From: Sipunculus nudus
Lineage: Eukaryota; Annelida; Sipuncula; Golfingiida; Sipunculidae
Reading direction: 5' to 3'
Assembly: GCA_026874595.1 (NCBI GenBank)
Contig: CM049310.1
Span: forward strand, 67,718,056-67,782,055
Length of the DNA: 64,000 bases
In this document: positions 48,340 to 58,610 of the stretch, piece by piece
How positions within the stretch are numbered: the stretch's first letter is position 1
Layout: each line of letters opens with the position of its first letter
Position numbers and translations under genes: made by a program
Notes under the pieces: generated by a model
Told to the model about the DNA's origin: nothing
What the model saw: the letters and a program-made list of their open reading frames with translations, nothing else
Databases searched by the model: none

Positions 48340-51300
48340 TTTATTTACTGAAAACTGTACAAAATTAAGCTCTGTACGATGTCTAAATGAGACCAATTGT
48401 ACACATTTTCACATACACTACATAAAATGCACGGTATCTCTTGTAATAGCAATAACTAAACCTAAATGTACATGTGCTGATCTGGATGATCATTTTAACT
48501 TGCTGGTCTATTTACACAGGCATTCAACAAAAGTAATCAGTAGCATAAACGTGATCAAATGTACAAGAAACAAATCACCTGTAAGAAACCTGATGAACAA
48601 CATACAGCTTACATTAGTACCAGACTTTTGTTCAGTGGAGGTTATTCAAGGACCATCGAGCAAGCAAGGTTTACTTTTAAACATGTTAAAACCGCTATAA
48701 ATATCATCCATGATCATATAGATGTATATATATATATATAGATATATTTATTTACATCTGAGCTGCACCTGGAAAGATGAATTACACATACTAAAATTTT
48801 GTCAATAAAATTCTGGCCTGGCCCCTACCCAAATATTCCCTGGGCAACGCTGATTTCAAGTTATAACAAATAAACCCCAAGTTCACCCTCTCATCAAATG
48901 AAACCAAGCCAGTTATCCATAGATAATCCCGGAAGTATACCAATCATTTACAAATGACAATACAGTACAAAGAAGAGTAGTCTGTGGCAGTGTAACCTAA
49001 TGCAACAATCACAAAACGCACCTAGCAGCCATGGCTCTGTGCCATCTGATAAATTAATATACATCATAACAAAACATACAAGTTAGAGATGATTGTTAAA
49101 TTAAATATCTGTAGAGATCGATTTTGTAAAGTAAAGTTACATACATACACTAGTATTAAAACTTATCCCCGTGGTTAATCCACCATTGCATTAACGGTTG
49201 TAACTGGAACAGGCCAGTCTGAATGGTGAGAATGCTAGAAAGGACTAGTGTTCCTGGAGTTAAACCATCATCTTACCAATAAACAAGGTGGTCTTGCTTC
49301 CTCCTGATTCACCAGGATAACAGTCTTCTGGTCCAGGTCTTGCAGCGTCGACCCTGAGCACTTATTCATGTGTGTTGTGTGTAGTATTACATGACCCTGA
49401 CTATTGTCAATGTACAACCAACATCTAACCCTAATGTTTCCCTCAAACAGCCATGTAATCGCTGATGCCAAACAGCCTCTAATACCATCATATACTCCAA
49501 TGATACAGTCCCTAATACCACAAGATACATCAAAGACGCTAAATTTTTACTTGTGTGGCACTGGAAGAAGTGACTGAAAACATGCACAAGAACCAACCCC
49601 CGTCTAATCAAAGTCTGACCTCTTGGTGAGCATGATACAACATTAAAGAGACAAGCATCTTCTTGTAATAAAAAAATACTATCACATGTGGGGTATCAGT
49701 ATTAAGTTGTGTGAATATGCAGACACAGGGCATGTATAAACAAATAAAGATATGTATTGAACATGTCACAGAACTAGTTCATCTCCAAGGACTCACTGCA
49801 AGAGAGGTTCATATCATTGGGCCAAGTAGTATTAAAATGGCAAAAATCAAGAGGCAACAGCATCTGGCAGCATATCCAAGGGGACAGACATATTTACCGT
49901 AAGTTATGACAATAAAAAGTCATGTAATCACAAATGAGAATTTCATGGACATTCAACATGAAAAAGCATGAATGACTATCTCTGTTATAGGTTTCATCAC
50001 GCCTTACCTTTGCCCGCCAGAACAACATGGCAAAATATGCAAACATGTATATATGGCAAACGTTGTATATTTCATATCATGATGATTCAAATGGACAAGA
50101 TCAGTTTGAAATAAGTGTGATATTTTTAGTATTAGCTCAAGGTATTCAACATGGCAAGGCAAAACATGAGCATATAATGGGTATCAGATGAACAATATCA
50201 TGTGGAAAATCAAAATTTATGAGGCATGGTATCAAAACATGCAAAAGAATAAATCCAATCATCAAAATAAAAACAAAAAAAAATATTGGTCAGACTTTCC
50301 CCCATCCCTGAAGGCTGCTTGTGGGACATGGACAGCTGTAAGCCCTTCTCTGCAAGGTGAACATCACAGCAGACAGAACAACTAACAATAACAGGCCATA
50401 TCCAACAGTTATATATTCAGACATTTTATCAAGGAATGTACAAAACAAATAAATGCACACACAAGAATTGTTTACCTCCTTCATATTTTATCTTGTGATG
50501 GGTCTGTAACCTGCTAAACTACCTATTTACTGCTTTTATGGCATGGCTTAAGTATATTAACTGTACCAGGTAGACTTATATGCAATGTTGTCCTTGTAAA
50601 ATCTCATCTTTCCTCAGCAATCTGTGAAGAAACAAACACAAAAGACATGCATGTTCACTTGGGGATCTGATAAGACTGCTCCTGGAAAAGAAGTGACGGG
50701 GTTAGAACATTCACTACAGAGTGGACCTGCTTCTGCTAAATGAAGCAGCTCAATTCAAACTTACCTATATATACTTACTATCTGCAGATCCTTACCCTGT
50801 AACCAGTTCTGCCAAAGGGCAGCGGAACCGTCCCTTCCTGCCCTATACAAACTGGTAAGAAAGCATGAGGATCTAATCCACACAGAGTGTACCCTACACT
50901 TTTACAACAATTTAAAATAACATGTTTTGTGTGAAATAACTTTTTTAACTATTAAATAAAAAGAGAAAAATTTGTCTTCATACATTTGTTTTTTTTTATC
51001 AGTTTATGATAATAGGAAGGACTCTCTAATATCCACACTATATTTATAAAGGGCAAAGAAGCTGAAGTCACTTCTGGAACAAGAACGTGTGACTATTAAA
51101 CCATCAAGCAATGAAGATGCTAATTACCTATTAACAAATATATCCCTTCAATCCTCTGCTGGTCCATGAACAATGTAACACTTCTTGAAAGGACAAGGTA
51201 CATGAAGCTGTCAGCTGGACTAGACTGACTGGACCAGAGTGACAGTGGACCAGGCTGACCGGGCCAGAGTGACAGTGGACCAGGCTGACTGGACCAAAGT

Positions 51301-51747
51301 GACAGTGTACCAGAATGACTGGACCAGATTGACATTGGACCAGAGTGACTGGACCAGACTGACTGGATCCTAGTGACAGTGGGCCAGACTGACTGGACCA
51401 GAGTGACAGTGGAGTGGACAGTGGCACCAGTTCTTACACTTTGTCCCAACCCCACTCTGGTTCTAGAAATTCATACAGATGGTGTCAAAATAATTTAAAG
51501 ATTTATTTCAATGATTTCATCTTCATTGCAATGAAAAGAAGAAACATTAAATACCTACCTTCATATTTGTAACCAGTTTCACCCAAAACATCTCACCCTA
51601 TGTTACCCATCCAGTTTGACCAAAAACTGTTTTACAACTTGACTAGCAGGTTACCAATAAACATGTTCAAACAGGATGACCATCTATTTTACTTTGAGAG
51701 CTTGACTGACAGATCTTATTTATACCTGAGTGTGTAATGAAGCATTT
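48340..51747 (-). other. Probable 3' UTR of the FUBP gene
   Basis: The interval runs from the FUBP stop to an AATAAA on the - strand at 48345-48340, followed in transcript sense by the GT-rich string TTTTTTGTGGTGTTACC, a plausible poly(A) site. It is notably free of the interspersed families that fill the flanking DNA, as expected for transcribed UTR. A second AATAAA at 51507-51502 could give a short UTR of about 240 nt. Neither end is proven. Confidence 0.45.
51215..51425. repeat. 30-bp minisatellite in the FUBP 3' region
   Basis: About seven imperfect copies of GACCAG(G/A)CTGACTG plus GACCAGAGTGACAGTG. The unit is itself two related ~15-bp halves. Its open frames on the - strand are repeat artefacts. 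Confidence 0.85.
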
Positions 51748-51941
51748 CTACTGTTGAGGGGGTTGACTGCCCTGGTAGCCCCCACCGGGCTGCTGTTGGT
51801 ACCCCTGACTGGGAGGCTGTTGACCACTGCTTCCTCCGGCCTGGGCCATGATGGCATCAGCATGGTAATGTAATCCCTGCTGTCTGTAATACTCCGCCCA
51901 TGCTAAACTATAATCTGGTTGACCTGTCTGTGGGTTAATCG
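51748..51941 (-). CDS. FUBP-family KH protein, last coding exon (C-terminal activation motif)
   Basis: This is the final coding exon: T (split) INPQTGQPDYSLAWAEYYRQ, QGLHYHADAIMAQAG, then a Gly/Gln tail and TAG. The string QPDYSLAWAEYYRQQ is nearly the same as the C-terminal tyrosine-rich motif of vertebrate FUBP1 (QPDYSAAWAEYYRQQ type), part of its transactivation region acting on single-stranded far-upstream elements such as that of MYC. The acceptor on the - strand is TTATCTTTCAG just before 51941; two bases complete the Thr codon from the previous exon. The tail GYQQQPGGGYQGSQPPQQ is low complexity and ends normally. Confidence 0.93.
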
Positions 51942-52353
51942 CTGAAAGATAAGAGAAACACATTAAAGTGAATCTTCACATTTCCGTAAACCTGTACAAA
52001 CAGAACTTTACACATGTGTGCATTACAGAAGACCCCTTTTTTATCACCGCAGCCATAAAATGAAACTAAATTTGAAAATCTGGACTGTTTTCTGAACTTG
52101 TTATGCATCTTGAACAGTGGTTTTATCTTAAATGAACTGTGTAAAGACCACTTTCGAGGGAGACACAGCACACTCAGCTGAGGGATACAATAGGTGGATA
52201 ATATTGTCATAGCCACAGAATTCAATGTCTTAATTGACCAATCCACCACAGCCCAAATGCTCCGCCCTTTTAACTTATTATTATGAGGAGCCTCAAAAAC
52301 GCTCCTACACAGGTCTTCTATGCCCAGAGCGAGAGCTTCTTACAACATAATAA

Positions 52354-52401
52354 TGACGTCACAAAGGTCAATGACGCATGATGTCGTTTGGACTGACGTC
52401 A
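52354..52401. promoter_or_regulatory. Two CRE-type TGACGTCA sites in the last FUBP intron
   Basis: Perfect TGACGTCA palindromes at 52354-52361 and 52394-52401 (40 bp apart), with TGACGCATGATGTC between them. They match the CREB/ATF consensus. They could belong to an intronic enhancer or alternative promoter, or to an unrecognised repeat. Confidence 0.4.
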
Positions 52402-52719
52402 TCAGCTGGTATTGCCTGACCATTGTTTACTATATCGCAGTCCATATGAACTGTTTTGCAATATTTTGGATTGTCTTATATGAATTACCTGCCAGGTAAG
52501 ACATTATTATTTACTCGGTAGTTGGAGGAATGGCTCCTGCACTATTTATACATCAAACTTCTCTTGAGTCAGGTGCACCAGGCTAACCAGGCTTAGGTGA
52601 GAAAGGCAGTTGCTGTGAGTGAACCTGACAAAATGCTTGCTCCAAAATGCTTGCACTAAGTGAACTCTTGACCTACTGCATAATATGACACACTGGGCAG
52701 TCTGCTAAACAATAATTAG

Positions 52720-53045
52720 ATCCAGACTGAACTTTGGCCTGTTGCCAAATCTGAAATAGTTAGCAATCTGCAAAGCTATTTATAGATAATTACTCAATGA
52801 GTTTTTCATAGAAAATTGAAGTTTTTACTTTAAAATCTTAAGGAAAGAAGTCCTAGAGACCCAATTTACAGTAAGGTAGATGAATGGAGGACATCTAACT
52901 GTATGACAAATTTTGGATTGGCAGGTCCAATGGTTTCAATACATGCCAGTTTGACTGATGGATGGATGGGACAGACGGACAGCCTATGGCAAAGGCCCAC
53001 CGCTATAGTTCATTTGACTTAAAAGTCAGTTGAGCTAAAAATGCA
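52720..53045 (-). mobile_element. Family B fragment, reversed
   Basis: It ends at 53041 with the - strand 5' hairpin TTTAGCTCAACTGACTT / AGTCAAATGAAC, followed by GTCCGTCTGTCC and B body (CAAAATTTGTCATAC, GGACTTCTTTCCTTAAG). Confidence 0.7.
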
Positions 53046-53515
53046 TCAGAAATGGAATTAATACAGGTTTCTTCAGGAACTGAAGAAACCAATCATAATC
53101 AATAAACACAACAGGTTTCAGGACACTGAATGAATCCACAGCTGAGAAACCAACATAATTGCTCTCATTAAATGGTCTAAAAAACAGAAAAAAAAATTGG
53201 AAAGGATTAGAAAATATAAAGGTGGCGCCACCAGTCTTCAGGAACTGACAAAACTAATCATGGTCAATATTCAAGTCAATCCATTAATTATCAAGAAACA
53301 TGAGGTTTGGTACTAACAAGACCCATAGCTCAGGAGGATAGAGGTGGCACTGCCCTGATTTCAGGTTTCCAGGGAGATTTTTTTTTACCTCCCTGGATGT
53401 TCACTTAGAAGTTTCTAGGTCCAGAATTTACGATTTGTGCCTTGTTAACACATGATTGGACAGACAAAGTGCCATTCCTAAACCTCAGTTGACTTTCAGT
53501 CAGCTGAGCTACAAA
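53046..53515 (-). mobile_element. Family C fragment, reversed
   Basis: On the - strand the 5' hairpin TAGCTCAGCTGACTG / AAGTCAACTGAGG is at 53512, followed by TTTGTCTGTCC. It contains GGTGGCGCCACCAGTCTTCA (53221 on +). Confidence 0.72.
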
Positions 53516-53605
53516 ATGTGCTGAGGCAAAAAATTAAGGTACTGATTTTACATTTATGCTAATAACTTAAAAACATTTTGGGTATAGAACTGAATCTTGA
53601 TTGAA

Positions 53606-55342
53606 CTAGAATACGGGTAGTCGACAAGCGACTACGTGTATCCGCCAAAATCAGAGAAGGACGGGTGAAGTGAGGCATGGATTGAGTGGCAAGGGGATAT
53701 AGAGTTACATATGTAAAATATTAGTATTGGATCTCTGCCACATAAACATGATTGTAGGTGGTGCCACCTGTTATTTGAACGAGAAACTATCCAAGATATA
53801 TACACATGCAAAATTTCAAGTGGAAAAGTCAAACCACTGCAGAGATATGAGTGATTTTATCCCACAGCAGACAAACAGATGGACGCTGTGCAAACATGGT
53901 TGCAGGTGGCGCCACCTTTTGTTGTGTATGTTATAAAGCTATCCCAGGGCTACATTTGTGTAAAATTTTTTTCCGGATCGGTCAAACGGTTCCCGAGATA
54001 TGAGCTTGGATGTCTGCAGCGTTAACATGAATGTAGGTGGCGCCACCTGTCATAAAATCAAGGAAGCTATCTAGGATGTATACGCATGCCGAATTTTAGG
54101 TGAATTAGTCAAACCATTGCAGAGATATGAGTGATTTTAACCCCAGGCAGATGAACAAATGGACACTGTGCAAACATGGTTGCAGGTGGCGCCATCTTTT
54201 GTTGTGTATGTTATAAAGCTATCCCAGGGCTACATTTGTGTAAAAATTTTTTCCGGATCGGTCAAACGGTTCCCGAGATATATGGGTTTATGTGTGGAGC
54301 GTTAACGTGAATGTAGGTGGCGCCACCTGTCATAAAATCAAGAAAGCTATCTAGGATGTATATGCATGCCGATTTTTAGGTGAATTAGTCAAACCACTGC
54401 AGAGATATGAGTGATTTTAACCCCAGGCAGATGAACAAATGGACACCGTGCAAACATGGTTGCAGGTGGCGCCACCTTTTGTTGTGTATGTTATTAAGCT
54501 ATCCCAGGGCTACATTTGTGTAAAAAATTTTTCCGGATCGGTCAAACGGTTCCCGAGATATATGGGTTTATGTGTGGAGCGTTAACGTGAATGTAGGTGG
54601 CGCCACCTGTCATAAAATCAAGAAAGCTATCTAGGATGTATATGCATGCCGATTTTTAGGTGAATTAGTCAAACCACTGCAGAGATATGAGTGATTTTAA
54701 CCCCAGGCAGATGAACAAATGGACACCGTGCAAACATGGTTGCAGGTGGCGCCACCTTTTGTTGTGTATGTTATTAAGCTATCCCAGGGCTACATTTGTG
54801 TAAAATTTTTTTCCGGATCCGTCAAACGGTTCCCGAGATATATGGGTTTATGTGTGGAGCGTTAACGTGAATGTAGGTGGCGCCACCTGTCATAAAATTG
54901 AGAAAGCTATCTAGGATGTATATGCATGCCAAATTTTAGGTGAATTAGTCAAACCACTGCAGAGATATGAGTGATTTTAACCCCAGGCAGATGAACAGAT
55001 GGACACTGTGCAAACATGGTTGCAGGTGGCGCCACCTTTTGTTGTGTATGTTATAAAGCTATCCCAGGGCTACATTTGTGTAAAAAAATTTTCCGGATCG
55101 GTCAAACGGTTCCCGAGATATATGGGTTTATGTGTGTAAACAGACGCACAAACGGACGCTGGGCAGAGACGAAAGGTCAGAGGTCAAGGTCACTTGGTTA
55201 GGCACCAGTTCACATGTGACCCGATAATTTGTGTAAGTTTCGGAAAAATCTGTCCAGTAGTCTCAGAGTTCTCCGGAAACGAACGCGGCGGCGGCGGAAC
55301 CCGGTCAAAAACATAGTATCCGCAAAACTTCGTTTTGGCGGA
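53606..55342 (-). mobile_element. Family A element, complete copy 5, largest
   Basis: About 1737 bp on the - strand. The 5' end is ATTGTATCCGCCAAAACG, arm AAGTTTTGCGGATAC at 55342-55310, then CCGGGTTCCGCCGCCG. The 3' end is GTAGTCGCTTGTCGACTAC, CCGTATTCTAG at 53606. The core holds ten palindrome-bearing monomers in strict 131/149 alternation. It sits in FUBP intron 51942-56303. Confidence 0.88.
53756..55130 (-). repeat. 280-bp dimeric higher-order satellite array
   Basis: AGGTGGCGCCACCT-type palindromes (three have one substitution or fewer) start at 53756, 53904, 54035, 54184, 54315, 54464, 54595, 54744, 54875 and 55024. Spacings are 148, 131, 149, 131, 149, 131, 149, 131, 149, so the repeat is a 280-bp dimer. 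The dimers from 54315 to 55023 are nearly identical. The two monomer types share GAGATAT and TCAAAC signatures but differ elsewhere. Confidence 0.95.
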
Positions 55343-55989
55343 TACAATAAAAGTTATATCCCAGGAAAAGTCTAGCTTCAACAATTCTCATGTAAAGTGA
55401 GTGAATTTCTTTCCTGATTTTTTACAAAGTGCACAATACTGACCTAATTTCCTGTATGTACATAAGGAATATATAGAGGAACATTTATATATTCAGTATG
55501 ATCAAAAACTGATCAGTGGTTTTGATATTAGGCAGTCTTGAAGTGTAACAATGGGTTTTAAATGGAAAATTGAAGTTTTTCCTCAATATCTCGAACCAAG
55601 TCATAGTGACCATCTATATGCCAAATTTCTGATTCGTAGGTCAAACGGATTCAAAACATGCCAGCTAGACAAAGGACCATTCCTACAGCTCAGATGACTT
55701 TTAGTCAGCTGAGCTAATCAGGATGAAATTATTCAGATTGAAAACTGGTGGCAACCCTGTTACAGGTTTGGTATAACTTTTGGATTTGCAGCCAATTCAC
55801 TGAATTTAATAAATTTCAAAATATCTGAAGTAACCATGTCAAAATGTGCAAAAATTGGAACCCTGACACATAAAATGAGCGATTTTCGTTGGAAATTAGA
55901 AGTGGGCAGTCAAATTTAGCAGTTTTCCTTAAGAAATATTTGAGTGTGGCTTGGTCATCTGTCAAATTCAAGATTCTACATTTCAGGGG

Positions 55990-56285
55990 GCCAGGTAAAG
56001 TTAGATAAGGGACTTGCTGGGGCCAGGTATTTCAGACTAGGGACTTGCAGGGGCCAGGTAATGTTTGATTAGGGACTTCCTGGGGCCAGGTATGTTAGAC
56101 TAGGGACTTACAGAGGCCAGGTAATGTTTGATTAGGGACTTGCCGGGGCCAGGTATGTTACAATAGGGACTCACTTGGAGAAGGTAATTTAGATTAGGGA
56201 TTTACTGGGGGAAGGTAATGCTAGATGAGAGACTTTTTGGGGGAAGGTAATATTAGGTTAGGGACTTACAGGGGCCAGTTAGCTT
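55990..56285. repeat. ~34-bp minisatellite beside a FUBP donor site
   Basis: Eight imperfect units of TTAGGGACTTGC(A/T)GGGGCC, AGGTAATGTT. Some are on the - strand GTAAGTCCC. It ends about 20 bp from the 5' splice site of the exon at 56304. Confidence 0.85.
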
Positions 56286-56303
56286 TTGATATGAGAAACT
56301 TAC

Positions 56304-56477
56304 TGGGACCTGGTAAGTTGCCTTGCTGTTGCTGTTGTTGCTGCTGCTGGGGCTGTTGAGGAGCCCTCTGTTGCTGCTGCTGTTGAGGAGGCTGACTGCC
56401 AGCTCCCTGCTGGTACTGTTGGTACTGGGCATAGTACTGAGCCCAGGCTGCTGCATTAGCATCAGCAGTTCCTTTGT
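56304..56477 (-). CDS. FUBP-family KH protein, Gln-rich exon
   Basis: A 174-nt exon reading N (split) KGTADANAAAWAQYYAQYQQ, YQQGAGSQPP, then Gln tracts QQQQQQRAPQQPQQQQQQQQ, QGNLPGP. The AWAQYYAQY string is the first tyrosine-rich repeat that in FUBP proteins follows DPNAAWAAYY-type sequence, so this is part of the C-terminal transactivation region. The acceptor is CTGGTGTTGCAG before 56477 and the donor is CCCA|GTAAGT after 56304; phase is 2 in and 1 out. The Gln tract uses mixed CAG and CAA codons, so it is unlikely to be a simple recent CAG expansion. Open frames read in other phases here (poly-Leu, poly-Ser/Asn) are artefacts of the repeat. Confidence 0.9.
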
Positions 56478-57452
56478 CTGCAACACCAGGGGCTACAGTG
56501 AAATAGCACGTCGAGTGGTCATTATACTGGCCAATGCTTACAGGACAACATAACTATACAAACACCATGATGACAAAACAGCAGCTTATATTTGATAAAC
56601 AAAAGGCACCATTATTGCACCATGAATAAGTTCTCACCTGATCCTGCTGTGAAGAGTGCAAATTAACACGAATGTGCAGATTTAAGTAGATTCAGTAGAA
56701 TCAATTCAGCAGGAATATTTTTTTTATTTAAAGCTTAAATTTTCACAATGGACAGAAATAGGACCCAACAAAGGGTCAAGCTGTATAAGACTAATTTAAA
56801 GTTGCAGCATTCACTAAAAGGGGTATTTTTTTCTATATACTGTATACAATTATTTGAAAATGTTTGTGCATGTGCTGTCACTTGCCAAAATAGTGTACTG
56901 TTTGTGTAATAGTGTACTTTTGCTTGTATAATAGAGCACTGTTAACTCTCCCCCCCCCCCAGTACTTTGTACCTGTGCATGTGGTATTGCTGGTGTGCCT
57001 GGTATACTGTCTATTCTGACAATGTAAAAGATGGGGAGAGCCTCTTATTGTCTACGCTCTTTACACAGTGCTTGTACCTATAGGCCTACTACCTATATCG
57101 TAAGCACTGTTTGTTTTAACCTTGTATCCTGAATCGCTTCACCAGAGGGGAGCATTGTATTTTGGTCCAAATCATATGAGCCCCTGTGCTGGAAGACACA
57201 ACCTATAAGATTGGCTGAACTGGTCACATGATTGATAAATAGCTATTGATAAATAACTGATAATTGATAAATATAAATGCTGTTGGAAAAATCTTTTTAG
57301 GGGTTGAAGAAGCCACCGTGTATGAGCTAGACCACAACCTGATTCTATAAATATTTGTGTTACTCTTGACTGCGTCTTAACAATGCTCAATATGCTACAC
57401 ACCTAAAACAATCTACATAATTATCAGCAGGTGTTCCCAGTGAAATGGTTTA

Positions 57453-57663
57453 GCAGCCAAGCTAGGAATACACGGAGCCCATATTGTTCATTTCGTTTTA
57501 AGTGACAGCTCATCACCACGGCAACTGTTTGGACAGGCCACTGGCTCAGAGAGCTCAACAAGTGGTTTACATGGGTCCTTGTGCACATAGGATGCCCGAC
57601 CAGTGAGCTGTAATTGAAATGAAATGTAACAACATTGGCTCCGTGCACAGCTCACTAGCTGGT
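57453..57663. mobile_element. Foldback/MITE-like inverted repeat in FUBP intron
   Basis: Arms 57471-57512 and 57604-57645 are reverse complements with few mismatches (CACGGAGCC…GACAGCTCA against TGAGCTGTA…GGCTCCGTG). Weaker pairing extends to about 57453 and 57663 (GCTAG on both sides). The ~90-bp centre is unrelated. No coding sequence is present. Confidence 0.75.
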
Positions 57664-58017
57664 TTCAGTTTTGCCGACATTGGATACATGGCTACGCTAA
57701 CATTGTTGTAATGTCATAATAGAATCGATCGATGATGCAAAAATGCACAGGGAGCAATTAAACTTTACCCAAAGTAACCATTAAACTGTCATCAAATGGC
57801 ACTTGAAGGGTAGCTATGGGTGGAGCCATGATGCCTGTTGAGTGTTTTTTTAACTGGCATTTGGTTGGCTGCTAGTCCCATTAAACGCATAGCAGACCTA
57901 CCACCTGGTGTCTAAGTGTATCATAAACGGTCAAAGCAGGCAGCAGGAAAATCAGAAGCTTCTATAGAAGTGCATGATTTCCACTGCCTTGTGAGTGTAC
58001 TTATTGTCACAACAGAC

Positions 58018-58400
58018 AAACAAGGGACCCATGGGTCACTGTGCCCACTTAATTTGACCTTGAAGGTAAAAATCTAAAATAATATCAAATGGAAATAAAG
58101 TCTGAGAAGAAGAGCTAATTTTGGAAATGGTTGGTTGATGATTTTAAAAATGTTTGCAAATAATATTTTGTGATCTGATCATGTCTCTCTAATGTTGAAA
58201 CTGAAGCATGTACGCAGTCTGTGAATATAAGATCTATACTATTGGCACGGTCATTGGTTGGCTTTTTGATAACCTACTGACAGTTCAGCTGTTTACACAT
58301 TTGTCCAATTTGATCCTATTTTATTCATTAAACCAATTTTTTTTCTATTTATAATATGTTTACAGTTGCCATAACATTCCCACACAACAGGTGGAAGGAC
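58018..58400 (-). repeat. Family L copy 1, with the GACCCATGGGTC terminus
   Basis: AGGGACCCATGGGTCACTGT followed by GACCTTGAAGGTAAAAATC and, further on, AACAGGTGGAAGGACTTGATG is repeated in the same order at 63083-63440. Read on the - strand it ends with the same palindrome as families B and C. Confidence 0.75.
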
Positions 58401-58610
58401 TTGATGGTGCAAGGGGAAGGGGGGGGGGGGGGTGGAGCCTCTGTACCTCTGCAGTATTTTCTTTATTTAATAAATTTTATGAAGTTGCAATTAGACTATT
58501 GTTCAAGTGCTCAGGTGCAAGGACAGCAGCCATTTTCAAACTTGCTTCAAACTTGGTTTAGACAGGGATGGGTAGGCTCATGAACAAAGACATGTAATTT
58601 GTGTACTCAC

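Larger units (their letters stand above)
53520..55717 (-). mobile_element. Family B copy, reversed, split by a family A element
   Basis: Right part 55343-55717 has the - strand 5' hairpin TTAGCTCAGCTGACT / AGTCATCTGAGC. Left part 53520-53605 continues the body (GGTATAGAACTGAATC). The uninterrupted sequence is seen at 45480-45530. Confidence 0.78.

Noticed and set aside
51120-51455. 111- and 98-codon - strand frames with SLWSSQ/SGPVSLVHCH repeats
   Set aside because: Artefacts of the 30-bp minisatellite in the probable FUBP 3' UTR.
53756-55130. CRISPR-like regular repeats and spacers
   Set aside because: The 280-bp period is homologous throughout both repeat and spacer, which is satellite DNA, and the context is eukaryotic.
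56253-56553. Poly-Leu (+) and Ser/Asn-rich (-) open frames
   Set aside because: Out-of-frame readings of the Gln-codon tract in the real FUBP exon at 56304-56477.
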